The notes: a model not told the origin generated them from the letters alone. DNA of 62,173 nucleotides from an uncultured Porphyromonas sp. (GCF_938023125.1 NZ_CALHDW010000015.1:1-62173); one strand, 5' to 3'; positions 35,444 to 45,412 are shown, counted from the stretch's first letter. Numbers and translations: made by a program.

Positions 35444-37009
35444 ATGGGATATGTAATTGGAGCCATTGCCCTCCTCGTTGTAGGATCTGTAGTAGGTTGG
35501 CTATTGATTCGCCGTAAGGCAGACAACCTCTACAAGGCAAAGTTGGCCGAAGCAAAGAGAGAAATAGAGCGTCTTCGCAAAGATGCAAGGCGAGATGTAG
35601 ACGCTCTAGAGAAAGAAAAGATGAAAGAGCTCAAGCAAAAGTTCCAAGGCTTGAAGGAGGAACTGGAGCGTGAGACGAAGCAGCGAAATAGTGCATTCGA
35701 CAGCCGCCACACCAAACTAAAACGCCGTGAGGAGGACCTCAATGAGCGTCAGTGCGAGCTAGAGAAGAAGAATGGCGAGCTAGATGCGGTGCGCGAGATG
35801 CTTACTGCACAGCAGGATGTAGTAGAGCATCGTCAAGAAGAATTGAACGAGCTCATTGCTCAGCAACGCAACCAGTTGGAGCATATCGGAGGGCTTAGTG
35901 CTACTGAGGCAAAGGAGCAACTCATTGAGACTATGCGCGCCGAGGCGCAAGACGAGGCTACGGCATACGTTAATGAGATTGTAGAAGAGGCTAAGATGAC
36001 TGCCAATAAGGAGGCAAAACGCATCGTTGTACAGTCTATCCAGAGGGTAGCTACAGAGACAGCTATCGAAAACTCTGTAAGTGTATTCCATATTGATAAT
36101 GACGAGATAAAGGGGCGAATTATTGGTCGTGAAGGACGTAATATTCGCGCTCTTGAGGCAGCTACGGGTATCGAGATTATTGTGGATGATACCCCGGAAG
36201 CGATTGTGCTCTCGGGCTTCGACCCCGTACGTCGTGAGATAGCACGCCTTGCTTTGCACCAGCTGGTACAAGATGGACGTATCCACCCAGCCCGTATTGA
36301 AGAGGTGGTGGCTAAGGTGCGTAAGCAGGTAGAAGAGGAAATTATCGAGACGGGGAAACGTACCGTGATAGACCTTGGGGTACACGGGATTCATCCCGAG
36401 TTGGTACGCCTTATCGGGAAGATGAAATATCGCTCTTCCTATGGTCAGAATTTGTTGCAGCACTCTCGTGAGACTGCCAACCTCTGTGCCATCATGGCAA
36501 GCGAGCTAGGGCTTAACCCCAAGAAGGCGAAGCGTGCAGGTCTACTCCACGATATTGGTAAAGTACCCGACGACGAACCCGAACTATCGCACGCTATCCT
36601 AGGGATGAAGCTCTGCGAAAAGTATAAGGAAAAACCCGAGATCTTTAATGCCGTAGGTGCTCACCACGACGAAGTGGAGATGACCTCTCTACTGGCTCCT
36701 ATCGTACAGGTTTGTGACGCTATTAGTGGTGCTCGCCCAGGTGCTCGTAGGGAAATCGTTGAGGCGTATATTAAGCGTCTTAATGACCTTGAACAGCTCG
36801 CGCTCTCCTATCCCGGAGTGGTTAAAACTTATGCCATCCAAGCCGGTCGCGAATTGCGTGTAATTGTGGGGGCTGATAAGACTAGTGACAAAGACATTGA
36901 GCAACTCAGCAATGAGATAGCACGTAAGATACAAGATGAAATGACCTACCCCGGGCAGGTTAAGATCACTGTAATACGTGAGACGCGCTCTGTGAGCATC
37001 GCAAAGTAA
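35444..37009 (+). CDS. rny: Ribonuclease Y
   Basis: The 521-residue protein has one N-terminal helix (about 3-22), a long charged coiled coil (about 25-165), a KH domain (around 220-270, GRIIGREGRNIRALE) and an HD domain with LLHDIGKV near residue 366. It is a membrane-bound endoribonuclease that starts mRNA decay. prfC follows after 25 bases. Confidence 0.97.
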   Translation: MGYVIGAIALLVVGSVVGWLLIRRKADNLYKAKLAEAKREIERLRKDARRDVDALEKEKMKELKQKFQGLKEELERETKQRNSAFDSRHTKLKRREEDLNERQCELEKKNGELDAVREMLTAQQDVVEHRQEELNELIAQQRNQLEHIGGLSATEAKEQLIETMRAEAQDEATAYVNEIVEEAKMTANKEAKRIVVQSIQRVATETAIENSVSVFHIDNDEIKGRIIGREGRNIRALEAATGIEIIVDDTPEAIVLSGFDPVRREIARLALHQLVQDGRIHPARIEEVVAKVRKQVEEEIIETGKRTVIDLGVHGIHPELVRLIGKMKYRSSYGQNLLQHSRETANLCAIMASELGLNPKKAKRAGLLHDIGKVPDDEPELSHAILGMKLCEKYKEKPEIFNAVGAHHDEVEMTSLLAPIVQVCDAISGARPGARREIVEAYIKRLNDLEQLALSYPGVVKTYAIQAGRELRVIVGADKTSDKDIEQLSNEIARKIQDEMTYPGQVKITVIRETRSVSIAK

Positions 37010-37034
37010 CAACGAGAGAGCCTAGGAATATTAT

Positions 37035-38618
37035 ATGTCTTCCTTCGAGCAAGAGATTGACAAACGGCGTACGTTTGCCATCATTTCGCACCCGGATGCG
37101 GGTAAGACAACCCTCACAGAGAAACTCCTTCTCTTCGGGGGGGCGATCCATGTAGCAGGCGCTGTCAAAAGCAATAAAATCCGCAAAACGGCCACTAGTG
37201 ACTGGATGGAGATTGAGCGGCAACGTGGTATCTCCGTGGCAACTTCGGTGATGGGCTTCCAATATGGAGACTATAAGATAAATATCTTAGACACTCCGGG
37301 GCACGAGGATTTTGCGGAAGATACTTTCCGTACCCTTACGGCGGTAGATAGCGTTATTATCGTAATTGATAGTGCCAAAGGGGTAGAGAAGCAGACGCGT
37401 AGACTGATGGAGGTTTGTCGGATGCGTCATACACCCGTTATTGTCTTTATCAATAAGCTTGACCGTGAGGGGCGAGATGCCTTTGAGTTGCTAGATGAGG
37501 TAGAAGAAGAGTTGGGGATTCACGTTTGCCCGATGAGCTGGCCCATTGGTATGGGAGAGCGTTTCCAGGGTGTGTATAACCTATTCTCTCAAGAGCTTTG
37601 TCTCTTCAAAAGCGATAAGCAGCATGTCTCCGACGATATCCACTCCATCAAAGATATATCTACTCCTGAGGTAGAGGGGTACATAGGGAAGGCTTCTTCC
37701 GATCAACTTCGTAATGAACTTGAATTGGTTCAGGGTGTCTATCCCGAGTTCGCTTCAGATGAGTATTTGTCGGGTCGATTAGCTCCTGTTTTCTTCGGCT
37801 CTGCTCTCAATAACTTTGGTATTAGAGAGCTACTCGATTGTTTTGTATGCATTGCTCCGTCGCCACAACCCACAGAAGCAGAAGAGCGCATTGTGGAGCC
37901 TCGTGAGGAGCCTTTCTCCGGATTTGTTTTCAAGATCCATGCCAATATGGATCCTAATCACCGCAGTTGTATCGCGTTTGTCAAGGTTTGTTCGGGGCGT
38001 TTTGAACGCAATAAATACTATCGTCACATCCGTCTCGATAAGCAATTTCGCTTTTCTTCCCCTACCGCCTTTATGGCACAGAAGAAAGAAATTGTGGATG
38101 ATGCCTATGCCGGAGATATTGTGGGATTGCCCGATACCGGTAACTTTAAGATTGGTGATACGCTGACAGAGGGTGAGTCGCTACACTTCCGAGGGTTACC
38201 AAGTTTCTCCCCGGAGCTTTTCCAATACATTGAGAATGCCGACCCCATGAAGCAAAAACAGCTTATCAAGGGCGTGGATCAGTTGATGGGCGAGGGGGTT
38301 GCACAGCTCTTTATCAATCAGTTTAATGGTCGTCGCATCATTGGTACAGTGGGGCAGCTCCAGTTCGAAGTGATCAAGTATCGCCTCTTGCATGAGTATG
38401 GTGCGGAGTGTCGTTGGGAGCCTATCCACTTATACAAAGCATGTTGGATAGAGAGTAGTGATGCCGCAGTGCTTGCCAATTTCAAAAAACGTAAGGCACA
38501 GTACATGGCGTACGATAGAGAGGGACGAGATGTTTTCTTGGCGGACTCCGGTTATGTATTACAGATGGCTCAACAAGACTTCCCCGAGATCAAGTTCCAT
38601 TTTACAAGTGAGTTTTAG
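37035..38618 (+). CDS. prfC: Peptide chain release factor 3
   Basis: The 527-residue protein is a translational GTPase with P-loop SHPDAGKTT (about 18-26), DTPGHEDF, NKLD, and the RF3-type domains II and III. It recycles RF1/RF2 from the ribosome after termination. The frame ends just before a strong hairpin shared with the converging gene. Confidence 0.96.
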   Translation: MSSFEQEIDKRRTFAIISHPDAGKTTLTEKLLLFGGAIHVAGAVKSNKIRKTATSDWMEIERQRGISVATSVMGFQYGDYKINILDTPGHEDFAEDTFRTLTAVDSVIIVIDSAKGVEKQTRRLMEVCRMRHTPVIVFINKLDREGRDAFELLDEVEEELGIHVCPMSWPIGMGERFQGVYNLFSQELCLFKSDKQHVSDDIHSIKDISTPEVEGYIGKASSDQLRNELELVQGVYPEFASDEYLSGRLAPVFFGSALNNFGIRELLDCFVCIAPSPQPTEAEERIVEPREEPFSGFVFKIHANMDPNHRSCIAFVKVCSGRFERNKYYRHIRLDKQFRFSSPTAFMAQKKEIVDDAYAGDIVGLPDTGNFKIGDTLTEGESLHFRGLPSFSPELFQYIENADPMKQKQLIKGVDQLMGEGVAQLFINQFNGRRIIGTVGQLQFEVIKYRLLHEYGAECRWEPIHLYKACWIESSDAAVLANFKKRKAQYMAYDREGRDVFLADSGYVLQMAQQDFPEIKFHFTSEF

Positions 38619-38644
38619 GGCGAATTAGGCCTAGAGTTTTCAGA

Positions 38645-38690
38645 AAAATAGGTGGCGTTACTCCATTTTTGGGGTAACGCCACCTATTTT
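38645..38690. terminator. Long bidirectional terminator hairpin
   Basis: A 20-base arm (38645-38664) pairs with 38671-38690, with a single G-U pair and the six-base loop ATTTTT. It starts with AAAA and ends with TTTT, so it has a T-run on both strands. It sits between the converging ends of prfC (plus) and the receptor gene (minus). Confidence 0.88.
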
Positions 38691-38727
38691 CTTGCCCTCA
38701 TCGGGATAGAATAATGAGCTGTGTTTT
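38687..38727 (+). repeat. 41-bp direct repeat, left copy
   Basis: This segment, with core CCCTCATCGGGA, recurs at 41365-41405 with 34 of 41 bases identical by hand alignment. The two copies frame the receptor gene. Confidence 0.65.
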
Positions 38728-38786
38728 GTCGGAAGCTATCCTATATCATCATATCTTTTCTATATGCAATAGCCCGTGACCATCAT

Positions 38787-41063
38787 CTATTGTTGTAGAT
38801 TTATCCCCTCATTGGCAGATTGACTAAGACGAGATTCGCTATTTATATTTTTACGATCGGACGTTTTGAGACTCTTGTGACCCAAAGTACAACTTATACT
38901 AAAAGTGATTTTAGGGCTATGCCAGTTTTGGACAAAGGAGATAGGACTTTTCATACCTACTATTTCACCTTTGGCTATATTCGTATTCAGTATATCATAT
39001 CCATTGAGAGAGAACTTCCAGTTTTGGATACGTTTACTAATGGAAAAGTTTATCCACCACTGTTTCTCGGTTTTATATACTCCCAAGAAGAGAGGGCTAT
39101 AGTAGGTAACTTGAGCGTCGAAATACCACTGAGATGGAAGATTTAATGATTGTTTGTGTTGTGCGTAATAAGCTGTGAATGTACGATTGTAATCTAGGGC
39201 ATTTACTTCCCCTTTGTCCTGTTGTACATGATAAGCAAGGTAAGTAGATGCTATCCATTGCAATCCAGCCTCTTTGTAGATAATTGGGATTGGAGCTCCT
39301 GCTACAATTCGTAGATACCGACTATAATCTAGATTTGTTTTAGTTAGGGCATAACCTCCATTATATGGTGTTAGGTATTCGATTATTGGATACTTTTCAT
39401 TAGATAGATTTATTTCTAATGTAGCAGCTTTCATGTAGGCGTAATTGAGGGAAAGATTATACCTCGTGCTATTCTTGAGTTTGGGATTTCCCAATCTGTG
39501 TAAGAATCCGGAATAGGAGGCGTAAGGCATCAAATCTCGGAAAGAAGGGCGTTGGTAGTAGGTTTGTAATGAGGTGGATATTCGGTGATTGCGTGATATA
39601 TCATAAGCAAAACTGAAATAGGGTTGCCAATGATGTGTATTATCAAAGTGACTTATTGTTTCTTGAGCAACGCCTTTCTGTTGATCATGATTGAATTGAA
39701 CACCTCCATATGCATCAATATCTCCCTTACGATAACGTAGAGTAAGATAGGCAGAAGTATTACTTTCATCATAAGCATTGTTCAGGAGCTCAGCCTTCAT
39801 TGGCGATTTAGTTACAAACCACATGTTATTTTGACTTCCTCCGATTAGAACTCCCAATGTCGGAGTAGGCCAATAGACAACGTCGGACGCTATGCGGAGA
39901 TAATGGAATCTATCTTGTAATGAATTATTGCTTGTGTTACCATAAAAATAATTCCGACCATTACTACTAAATGTGTAATCTGCATAGTTTTTCCAATCCC
40001 AATTCTTCTCAGACAAGGTATGATACAAATTCAAAGTAGCTACTTTTCGATTCATATCAATCCTATTCGTGTGATTGTAGTCAATATTCTCTTTAGAAAG
40101 AGATAAATGCCCCCTTGCTTCAATCAGTTGTTTGGGCGATACTTGCCATTCGAATCCTGTTTGAAGACTATGTCCTCTATAAGGCTTGGTCGTTGTTGTA
40201 TCTGCTCCAATGGAGGTTGTAAGAGTCTCTTGATGGCGTGTATCAAAAAATTGATAGGATACATAATTCCTCCAATTCTTCTTGTTATAGTTGATTCTTA
40301 TACGTGCATTTTCGGATAGTAGCTTTCTGTAGATAGCATCCATAGATATAAATGTACTGATTCCTTCATTTGGCTTTTTCTTTGTGATGATGTTCAAAAT
40401 GGCATCTCCTCGCATACCATATTCCGGTCCCGGATGGCGAATAATCTCCACCGCTTCTACGTCCGTAACACTCAAGGATGCAAGATATGCTTGTATCTCT
40501 TCATTTGATAATCTGAGTACCTGACGATTAACGGCCACTGTTAAGTTATAGAACCCAAAAATAGACAGCCCTCCACTTTCTTGTATTTGTACCCCCGGTA
40601 TCAACTTTACACCATCCAAAATGTTTCCTCCGATGGATGCCGGATTTGCGGATAGATTATATCGAGCGACACTACCATTGTATGAAACAAAGGGGCGTTT
40701 AGCCGTTACAACAACCTCACTCAGCTCTTTCTCTTTAAGATTGATACTTATTTCCGGGATTTCTATATTCGATTTATTTACCAAAATCCTATTCTTTTCA
40801 GAAGTGTAATTTTCTCCGATATAAGAAATAATATATGAGTACTCGCCATAAGGTAATTCTTGATGGTAACGCCCTTGTACATCACATACCGTAGGATATT
40901 TCGTTGAATCTTGGAGATTCTTAAATGTAATAATGGCATTGATAAGCTCTTCCCCTGAAGTGGATTTAACTTGACCACTAACCATCCCTCCGACATGTTC
41001 TTGTGCAAAAGCCGTTAGCATAGATAGCATAACGGAAAGCAATAGCATTACTTCTCTTTTCAT
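38787..41063 (-). CDS. Outer-membrane TonB-dependent receptor-like barrel protein
   Basis: The 758-residue protein has a signal peptide (about 1-20, ending AFAQ), a carboxypeptidase-regulatory-like domain (about 25-110), and a plug-like segment (LSEVVVTAKRP at 113-123; NILDGVKLIPGVQI). An outer-membrane barrel follows. It resembles the outer-membrane beta-barrel family that shares the SusC/TonB architecture; the substrate is unknown. It is visibly more AT-rich than its neighbours and uses A/T-ending codons, a sign of transfer. It lies alone on the minus strand, framed by direct repeats, and is divergent from the repeat protein gene at 41629. TACCTTTA (41099-41092, minus) may be its -7 element. 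Confidence 0.85.
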   Translation of the reverse strand: MKREVMLLLSVMLSMLTAFAQEHVGGMVSGQVKSTSGEELINAIITFKNLQDSTKYPTVCDVQGRYHQELPYGEYSYIISYIGENYTSEKNRILVNKSNIEIPEISINLKEKELSEVVVTAKRPFVSYNGSVARYNLSANPASIGGNILDGVKLIPGVQIQESGGLSIFGFYNLTVAVNRQVLRLSNEEIQAYLASLSVTDVEAVEIIRHPGPEYGMRGDAILNIITKKKPNEGISTFISMDAIYRKLLSENARIRINYNKKNWRNYVSYQFFDTRHQETLTTSIGADTTTTKPYRGHSLQTGFEWQVSPKQLIEARGHLSLSKENIDYNHTNRIDMNRKVATLNLYHTLSEKNWDWKNYADYTFSSNGRNYFYGNTSNNSLQDRFHYLRIASDVVYWPTPTLGVLIGGSQNNMWFVTKSPMKAELLNNAYDESNTSAYLTLRYRKGDIDAYGGVQFNHDQQKGVAQETISHFDNTHHWQPYFSFAYDISRNHRISTSLQTYYQRPSFRDLMPYASYSGFLHRLGNPKLKNSTRYNLSLNYAYMKAATLEINLSNEKYPIIEYLTPYNGGYALTKTNLDYSRYLRIVAGAPIPIIYKEAGLQWIASTYLAYHVQQDKGEVNALDYNRTFTAYYAQHKQSLNLPSQWYFDAQVTYYSPLFLGVYKTEKQWWINFSISKRIQNWKFSLNGYDILNTNIAKGEIVGMKSPISFVQNWHSPKITFSISCTLGHKSLKTSDRKNINSESRLSQSANEGINLQQ

Positions 41064-41628
41064 TGTACAACACTTTTCTCCATCAATGGCGTAAAGGTAT
41101 TAAACAATCTCATTTAATACACTGATTTCTCTTCTTGTTCTCTTTGAACTACTCCTTTCGTGTTCGTTTCCCCAAAACCTTATAGTAAAGAAGTTGTGTG
41201 TAATATCGTTCTTGGCTCTTTGGTATTTTCTATAGCGTTCCCATTAATTTTATGGATTTGCCTCAAGGATTAAAATGGTGTAGAGTCTCCTTTTATGTGA
41301 TAGTGACGTAGATTCTTTGGCTCCAATCAAATTAGGTTGACCTTGTAAAACGGCAGACTTTTCTTTTTCTTACCCTCATCGGGAGAGAATAATAGATTAT
41401 GTTTTCTTCTTTTTCGGCGTGGATTAGTAATTGTTTTTGTAATATTGTACTCGGTATACAATCCTTCTTGCGCCTCGGATGGGGGAAAAAATAATTCCTC
41501 ACGCTGTTGGGATGTTATAATGTATTGATGTCCCCAGATTGGAGGTCTCTTGAGGGTATTGTTTTAGGGAGAAATATTTGAATTTGAGAACTAAAAATAG
41601 ATTAGAAATGAAAGAGATTTACTTTGTT
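41064..41628. other. Divergent intergenic region
   Basis: This 565-base AT-rich gap separates two divergent surface-protein genes. It holds the right copy of the direct repeat (41365-41405) and a possible -7 element for the receptor gene. Two near-copies of TGTAATATnGTnCTnGG (about 41203 and 41436) are also present. No gene is seen. Confidence 0.45.
41365..41405 (+). repeat. 41-bp direct repeat, right copy
   Basis: Partner of 38687-38727; both copies have the same orientation and contain CCCTCATCGGGA then AGAATAAT. Confidence 0.65.
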
Positions 41629-43662
41629 ATGAAGAGACGATTTGTGCTGCTTTTGGCAACCATTGTGGCTCTTACAGCAATGGGAACTACTTCCATTTGG
41701 GCGCAGGAGCCGCTCGGAGTAACTGTTGCAGGTGTGGAAGTAACGAGTGCTAATGCTACCAATCTTATGAAAGAGATTGTAAAGGAGATTGGCAATGGGA
41801 CGGGTAAGATCAGCTATGATGCGTCGACTTTTACGCTTACTCTTGAGGGAGTAAAGATGGCGATTGATGACTCTACAAATCCCATTCAGACCTCGTCTGA
41901 GCTAAACAATTTTATAATCGAATTGAAAGGGGATAATGTGATTACCTCCAAAGGTGGACGCCTTGAGCTCTCTAGCCTTAATAACGTAATTAAGGGTAGT
42001 GGCTCTCTCTCTTATGATGCATCTGCTGCGGTTGCTATTTTTCTAGATAATTCTAATCTTACTATAGAAGGCGGCTGCACGGTGGATGTAAAGGGAGCTT
42101 GGGGTATTACGGGAGATATGGGGCTCTCCGAAATCCTCGTAGTCAAAGCTTCTACTTTAAAGGCTAAAGGAGATAGGGGCTCCATCACAGACTTGAAGGA
42201 TATTAAACTCGAAGATTGTGTGATTACAGCTCCGGCCAATGCTAAGATTGTAGAAGGATTTGTTGTTCTTGGTGAAGAGGCCTGCACGGAACAAGTCGTG
42301 ATAGAAAAGGTAGGTGTAGACTACGATATTACCGTAAAAGGGGTAAAAGTAAATGCTAGCAATGCTGCCGATATATTGGGTGATGGTACTGTAGCTTACA
42401 CTGCGGAGACAAAGACTCTTTTCCTGCGCAATGCTACTTTAGAGGGCGGGGATAAGCCTGCTCTTGAGGCAAAGTCGGATTTGTATATCGCTCTAGAGGG
42501 TGCGAATACGTTGAGTGCTACGTCTAGCGATGCTATCCTGTTTGAGGCTGATGTGGAAATAAGGGGAGAAGGTTCTCTTAATGTTAAGTCTAAGGAGCAA
42601 GCAGGCCTTAAGGCAACCAAGGGATTGACCGTGAGGGGAACGTCTATTGTTGCAGAGGGGGTATATGGATTCCTAGGCGATAAGAATAAATTGTCATTTG
42701 TGAATGCAAAGGTAGAGCTACAGGGGAGTACAGCCTCTTTGTCCGGTTTTGGCGAAGTCGCATTCGAGGGGTGCCATATCCATACTCCCAAGGGAGCTAA
42801 GGTAGATAAGGGAGTTATTTATCTCAATGGGGCTATCTGCAAGGAAAAAGTATTGATAGATAAAACTATTGACTACCTCTTTGTAGGAGGAAAGACGCTT
42901 ACGAGCGAAAATTATGAAGATCTCTTCGGGGATGGTTCTGTTCGCTATGATGTAGAAAATCGGATTCTCACGCTTAACAATTTCTCTTTCAAGACAATCG
43001 CCGGAGAGTCCGGTATCAACGCAGCCAGCAAATTAGCGGATATTACTATTGTGGTTAATGGTACCAATACGATTGAGACTCCCTACTTTGGATTGGCATT
43101 TTCTACCAATGCCCTCATCAAGGGGCAGGGAACCCTCAAAGTGAAAACCGGTAGTGCCGCCATTGCTTTGAGCGGCGCCACTCTTACGATAGAAGAAGGT
43201 GTAGACGTGGATCTTGAGAGTGACGACAATGCTATTACCGGTCTTCTTTCCTATCCGGGTAGTCTTGTTTTCAAAAAGGCCAAGGTTAAAATCTTGGGTG
43301 CAAAGGGAGCCATAAATAAGTGCTCTTCTGTTACATTCGAAGATTGTGCCATCCTCTCTCCCGAGGGGGCGAAGATGGAGGGCGACCGCCTTGTGCTCAA
43401 TGGAGCTGCCATTACAACTCCGGTGATTATTGGTATTAAGGATGTTAGTGTAAACGAGGTTGAGGCTTCCGCTGTCAAGGTGTGGGGTGCTTCGGGCAAA
43501 GTTCATCTTATGGTTGATACGCCCACTTGGGTGCGTATCTTCTCGCTCGATGGCGTTTGTCTACATGCCGCCGAAGTGGCTGGGTATGCTACTTTTGCTC
43601 TCCCCTCTTCGTCTTATATCGTAGAGATAGGGAATATTACTCGCAAGGTGTTGGTGCGCTAG
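41629..43662 (+). CDS. Secreted three-repeat protein with T9SS-like C-terminal domain
   Basis: The 677-residue protein has a signal peptide (1-26, ending SIWAQ) and three diverged repeats of about 190 residues. Each starts near a YD-x-T-TL-L motif (about 63, 254, 439) and runs through short beta-strand patterns (I-G-G-L-V, F-C-I--P-GA). The last 74 residues (about 604-677) end in YIVEIGNITRKVLVR, resembling the type IX sorting domain. It may be a surface or secreted beta-rich adhesin or carbohydrate-binding protein; the function is not known. ATG 41629 gives the best signal peptide; ATG 41608 and TTG 41578 are alternatives. Confidence 0.75.
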   Translation: MKRRFVLLLATIVALTAMGTTSIWAQEPLGVTVAGVEVTSANATNLMKEIVKEIGNGTGKISYDASTFTLTLEGVKMAIDDSTNPIQTSSELNNFIIELKGDNVITSKGGRLELSSLNNVIKGSGSLSYDASAAVAIFLDNSNLTIEGGCTVDVKGAWGITGDMGLSEILVVKASTLKAKGDRGSITDLKDIKLEDCVITAPANAKIVEGFVVLGEEACTEQVVIEKVGVDYDITVKGVKVNASNAADILGDGTVAYTAETKTLFLRNATLEGGDKPALEAKSDLYIALEGANTLSATSSDAILFEADVEIRGEGSLNVKSKEQAGLKATKGLTVRGTSIVAEGVYGFLGDKNKLSFVNAKVELQGSTASLSGFGEVAFEGCHIHTPKGAKVDKGVIYLNGAICKEKVLIDKTIDYLFVGGKTLTSENYEDLFGDGSVRYDVENRILTLNNFSFKTIAGESGINAASKLADITIVVNGTNTIETPYFGLAFSTNALIKGQGTLKVKTGSAAIALSGATLTIEEGVDVDLESDDNAITGLLSYPGSLVFKKAKVKILGAKGAINKCSSVTFEDCAILSPEGAKMEGDRLVLNGAAITTPVIIGIKDVSVNEVEASAVKVWGASGKVHLMVDTPTWVRIFSLDGVCLHAAEVAGYATFALPSSSYIVEIGNITRKVLVR

Positions 43663-43689
43663 TGTAGTCAGTATCCCTTTTATTCCATA

Positions 43690-43732
43690 GGGCTACGACC
43701 TCTCCCCCAGTGTGAGGTTGTAGTCCTTTTTC
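43690..43732 (+). terminator. Terminator after the repeat protein gene
   Basis: GGGCTACGACCTC (43690-43702) and GAGGTTGTAGTCC (43714-43726) form a 13-base stem with G-U pairs, followed by five T residues. Confidence 0.82.
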
Positions 43733-43808
43733 TTGTTCCATTAGGGGAATAGTCGCCTTTTTGCGCTTATTCACAATAGCCGGCGGGGAATCTGCGTTAG
43801 TGTAGTGT

Positions 43809-44531
43809 ATGATTAAGATCTCCCTTATTACGATCTGTTACAATGCAGAGAGTACGCTATTACCCACGCTTGAGAGTGTGGCTCGGCAGACCTATCCCCA
43901 TATTGAGTACATTGTGGTGGATGGGGCTTCGCACGACAATTCTCTAGACTTGGTGCGCTCCATATGCCCCGAGGCTCTTATCACAAGTGAGCCGGATAGA
44001 GGCTTATACGATGCCATGAATAAGGGGATTTGTAGGGCAACAGGGGACTATATTTGGTTCCTCAATGCCGGGGATTCTCTGCGTCGGGAGACTACGGTGC
44101 AAGAAGTTGTAGAGGTAATAGAGCAGGGGAGTGCACCCGATATTGTCTATGGAGACACTATGATTGTGGATGAAGATCGCAAGGAACTGGGGCTTCGCCG
44201 CCTACGCCCTCCTCATAATCTTCGAAAAAAAGACTTCTTACGGGGCATGTTGGTTTGTCATCAAGCCTTTGTGGTGGCTCGTCGTATCGCTCTTCCCTAC
44301 GACCTTACCTATACATTGAGTTCCGACTATGACTGGTGTTTACGGATGCTTGAGCGTTCGCACGAGAATCGGCAGGTTCAAACTATTTTGGTCGACTACC
44401 TAGCAGGAGGCCTCTCCAATCAGAAGCATTGGCGTTCGCTTCGGGAGCGTTTTGCTATTATGCGCCGCCATTTTGGGCTCCTCCCTACTTTGTTGGCGCA
44501 CATTTCGTTCCTCTTTATTCGTAAACGTTGA
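43809..44531 (+). CDS. Glycosyltransferase family 2
   Basis: The 240-residue protein is a GT-A enzyme: ISLITICYNAESTL near the start, VVDGASHDNS, EPDRGLYDAMNKG, and the D-A-D-like box WFLNAGDS. It uses a nucleotide sugar to extend a glycan. It overlaps prmC by one base (TGATG), so it is cotranscribed with prmC-recX-comF, an odd partner for housekeeping genes. Confidence 0.92.
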   Translation: MIKISLITICYNAESTLLPTLESVARQTYPHIEYIVVDGASHDNSLDLVRSICPEALITSEPDRGLYDAMNKGICRATGDYIWFLNAGDSLRRETTVQEVVEVIEQGSAPDIVYGDTMIVDEDRKELGLRRLRPPHNLRKKDFLRGMLVCHQAFVVARRIALPYDLTYTLSSDYDWCLRMLERSHENRQVQTILVDYLAGGLSNQKHWRSLRERFAIMRRHFGLLPTLLAHISFLFIRKR

Positions 44532-45412
44532 TGCACACGGTAGGTTCGATTCAGACTGAAGCCCTTTCTCGACTTTCTTCTCTTTACACTCGGGAGGAGG
44601 CGCATTCACTTGTCCGTATTCTTCTAGAAGAAATCTTGCACTTGTCTCGTACCCAGCTCCTTATGGCGACGGAGAGACCTTTGGACGAAGGGCAGGAGGG
44701 GCAATGTTGGGAGGCTGTAGGGCGTCTATTGCACCACGAACCTATTCAATACATTTTGGGTCATGCCCCTTTTGGTCCGCTCGATCTCTTCGTCGCTCCA
44801 GGGGTGCTGATCCCTCGGCCTGAGACGGAGGAGCTTTGTGCCACCATCGTAGAGCGACATAGGGGGCAGAAGGGGTTGCGCATTCTCGATTTGGGTACGG
44901 GGAGCGGTTGCATCGCTCTGTATCTTGCACAGATGTTGCCCCAAGCGGAGGTCTTCGCTCTAGAGAAAAGCGATCAAGCTGCCGCCATCGCTCGGAGAAA
45001 TTTTGACCGATCAGGCTTGGGCTCTTCCACGCCCCAACTCTTGCGTGGGGATATGCTCGAAGTGGGCTCTTGGGCTTCGACTCTTCCGCCCTTGGATATT
45101 ATCGTCAGCAATCCTCCCTACATCCAGCCTACCGAGGCAGTGACTATGGAGCCTCATGTATTGGAGCATGAGCCACACCTTGCCCTCTTTGCTCCGGAGG
45201 CAGATCCTCTGCTTTTCTATCGGGCGATATGCCAAGCCGCAGCACGGCTTTCTATGCAACCATCTGCTCATGTTTACCTAGAGCTAAATGCTCTTCTTGC
45301 AGAGGATACTCTTGCTATCTTCGCAGAAGCTCCCCATATTCTCTCAGCAAGTCTTTTGCCCGATCTCTCGGGGAAATCTAGATTTCTTACTGCTGCGCTT
45401 ACTCCCAAATGA
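44531..45412 (+). CDS. prmC: Release factor glutamine methyltransferase
   Basis: The 293-residue protein has the N-terminal helical domain, the SAM-binding loop DLGTGSGCIALY and the catalytic NPPY (SNPPYIQP). It methylates the GGQ glutamine of RF1/RF2, which fits with prfC elsewhere in the window. It overlaps the stop of the GT2 gene by one base, and its TGA overlaps the recX ATG. Confidence 0.94.
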   Translation: MHTVGSIQTEALSRLSSLYTREEAHSLVRILLEEILHLSRTQLLMATERPLDEGQEGQCWEAVGRLLHHEPIQYILGHAPFGPLDLFVAPGVLIPRPETEELCATIVERHRGQKGLRILDLGTGSGCIALYLAQMLPQAEVFALEKSDQAAAIARRNFDRSGLGSSTPQLLRGDMLEVGSWASTLPPLDIIVSNPPYIQPTEAVTMEPHVLEHEPHLALFAPEADPLLFYRAICQAAARLSMQPSAHVYLELNALLAEDTLAIFAEAPHILSASLLPDLSGKSRFLTAALTPK

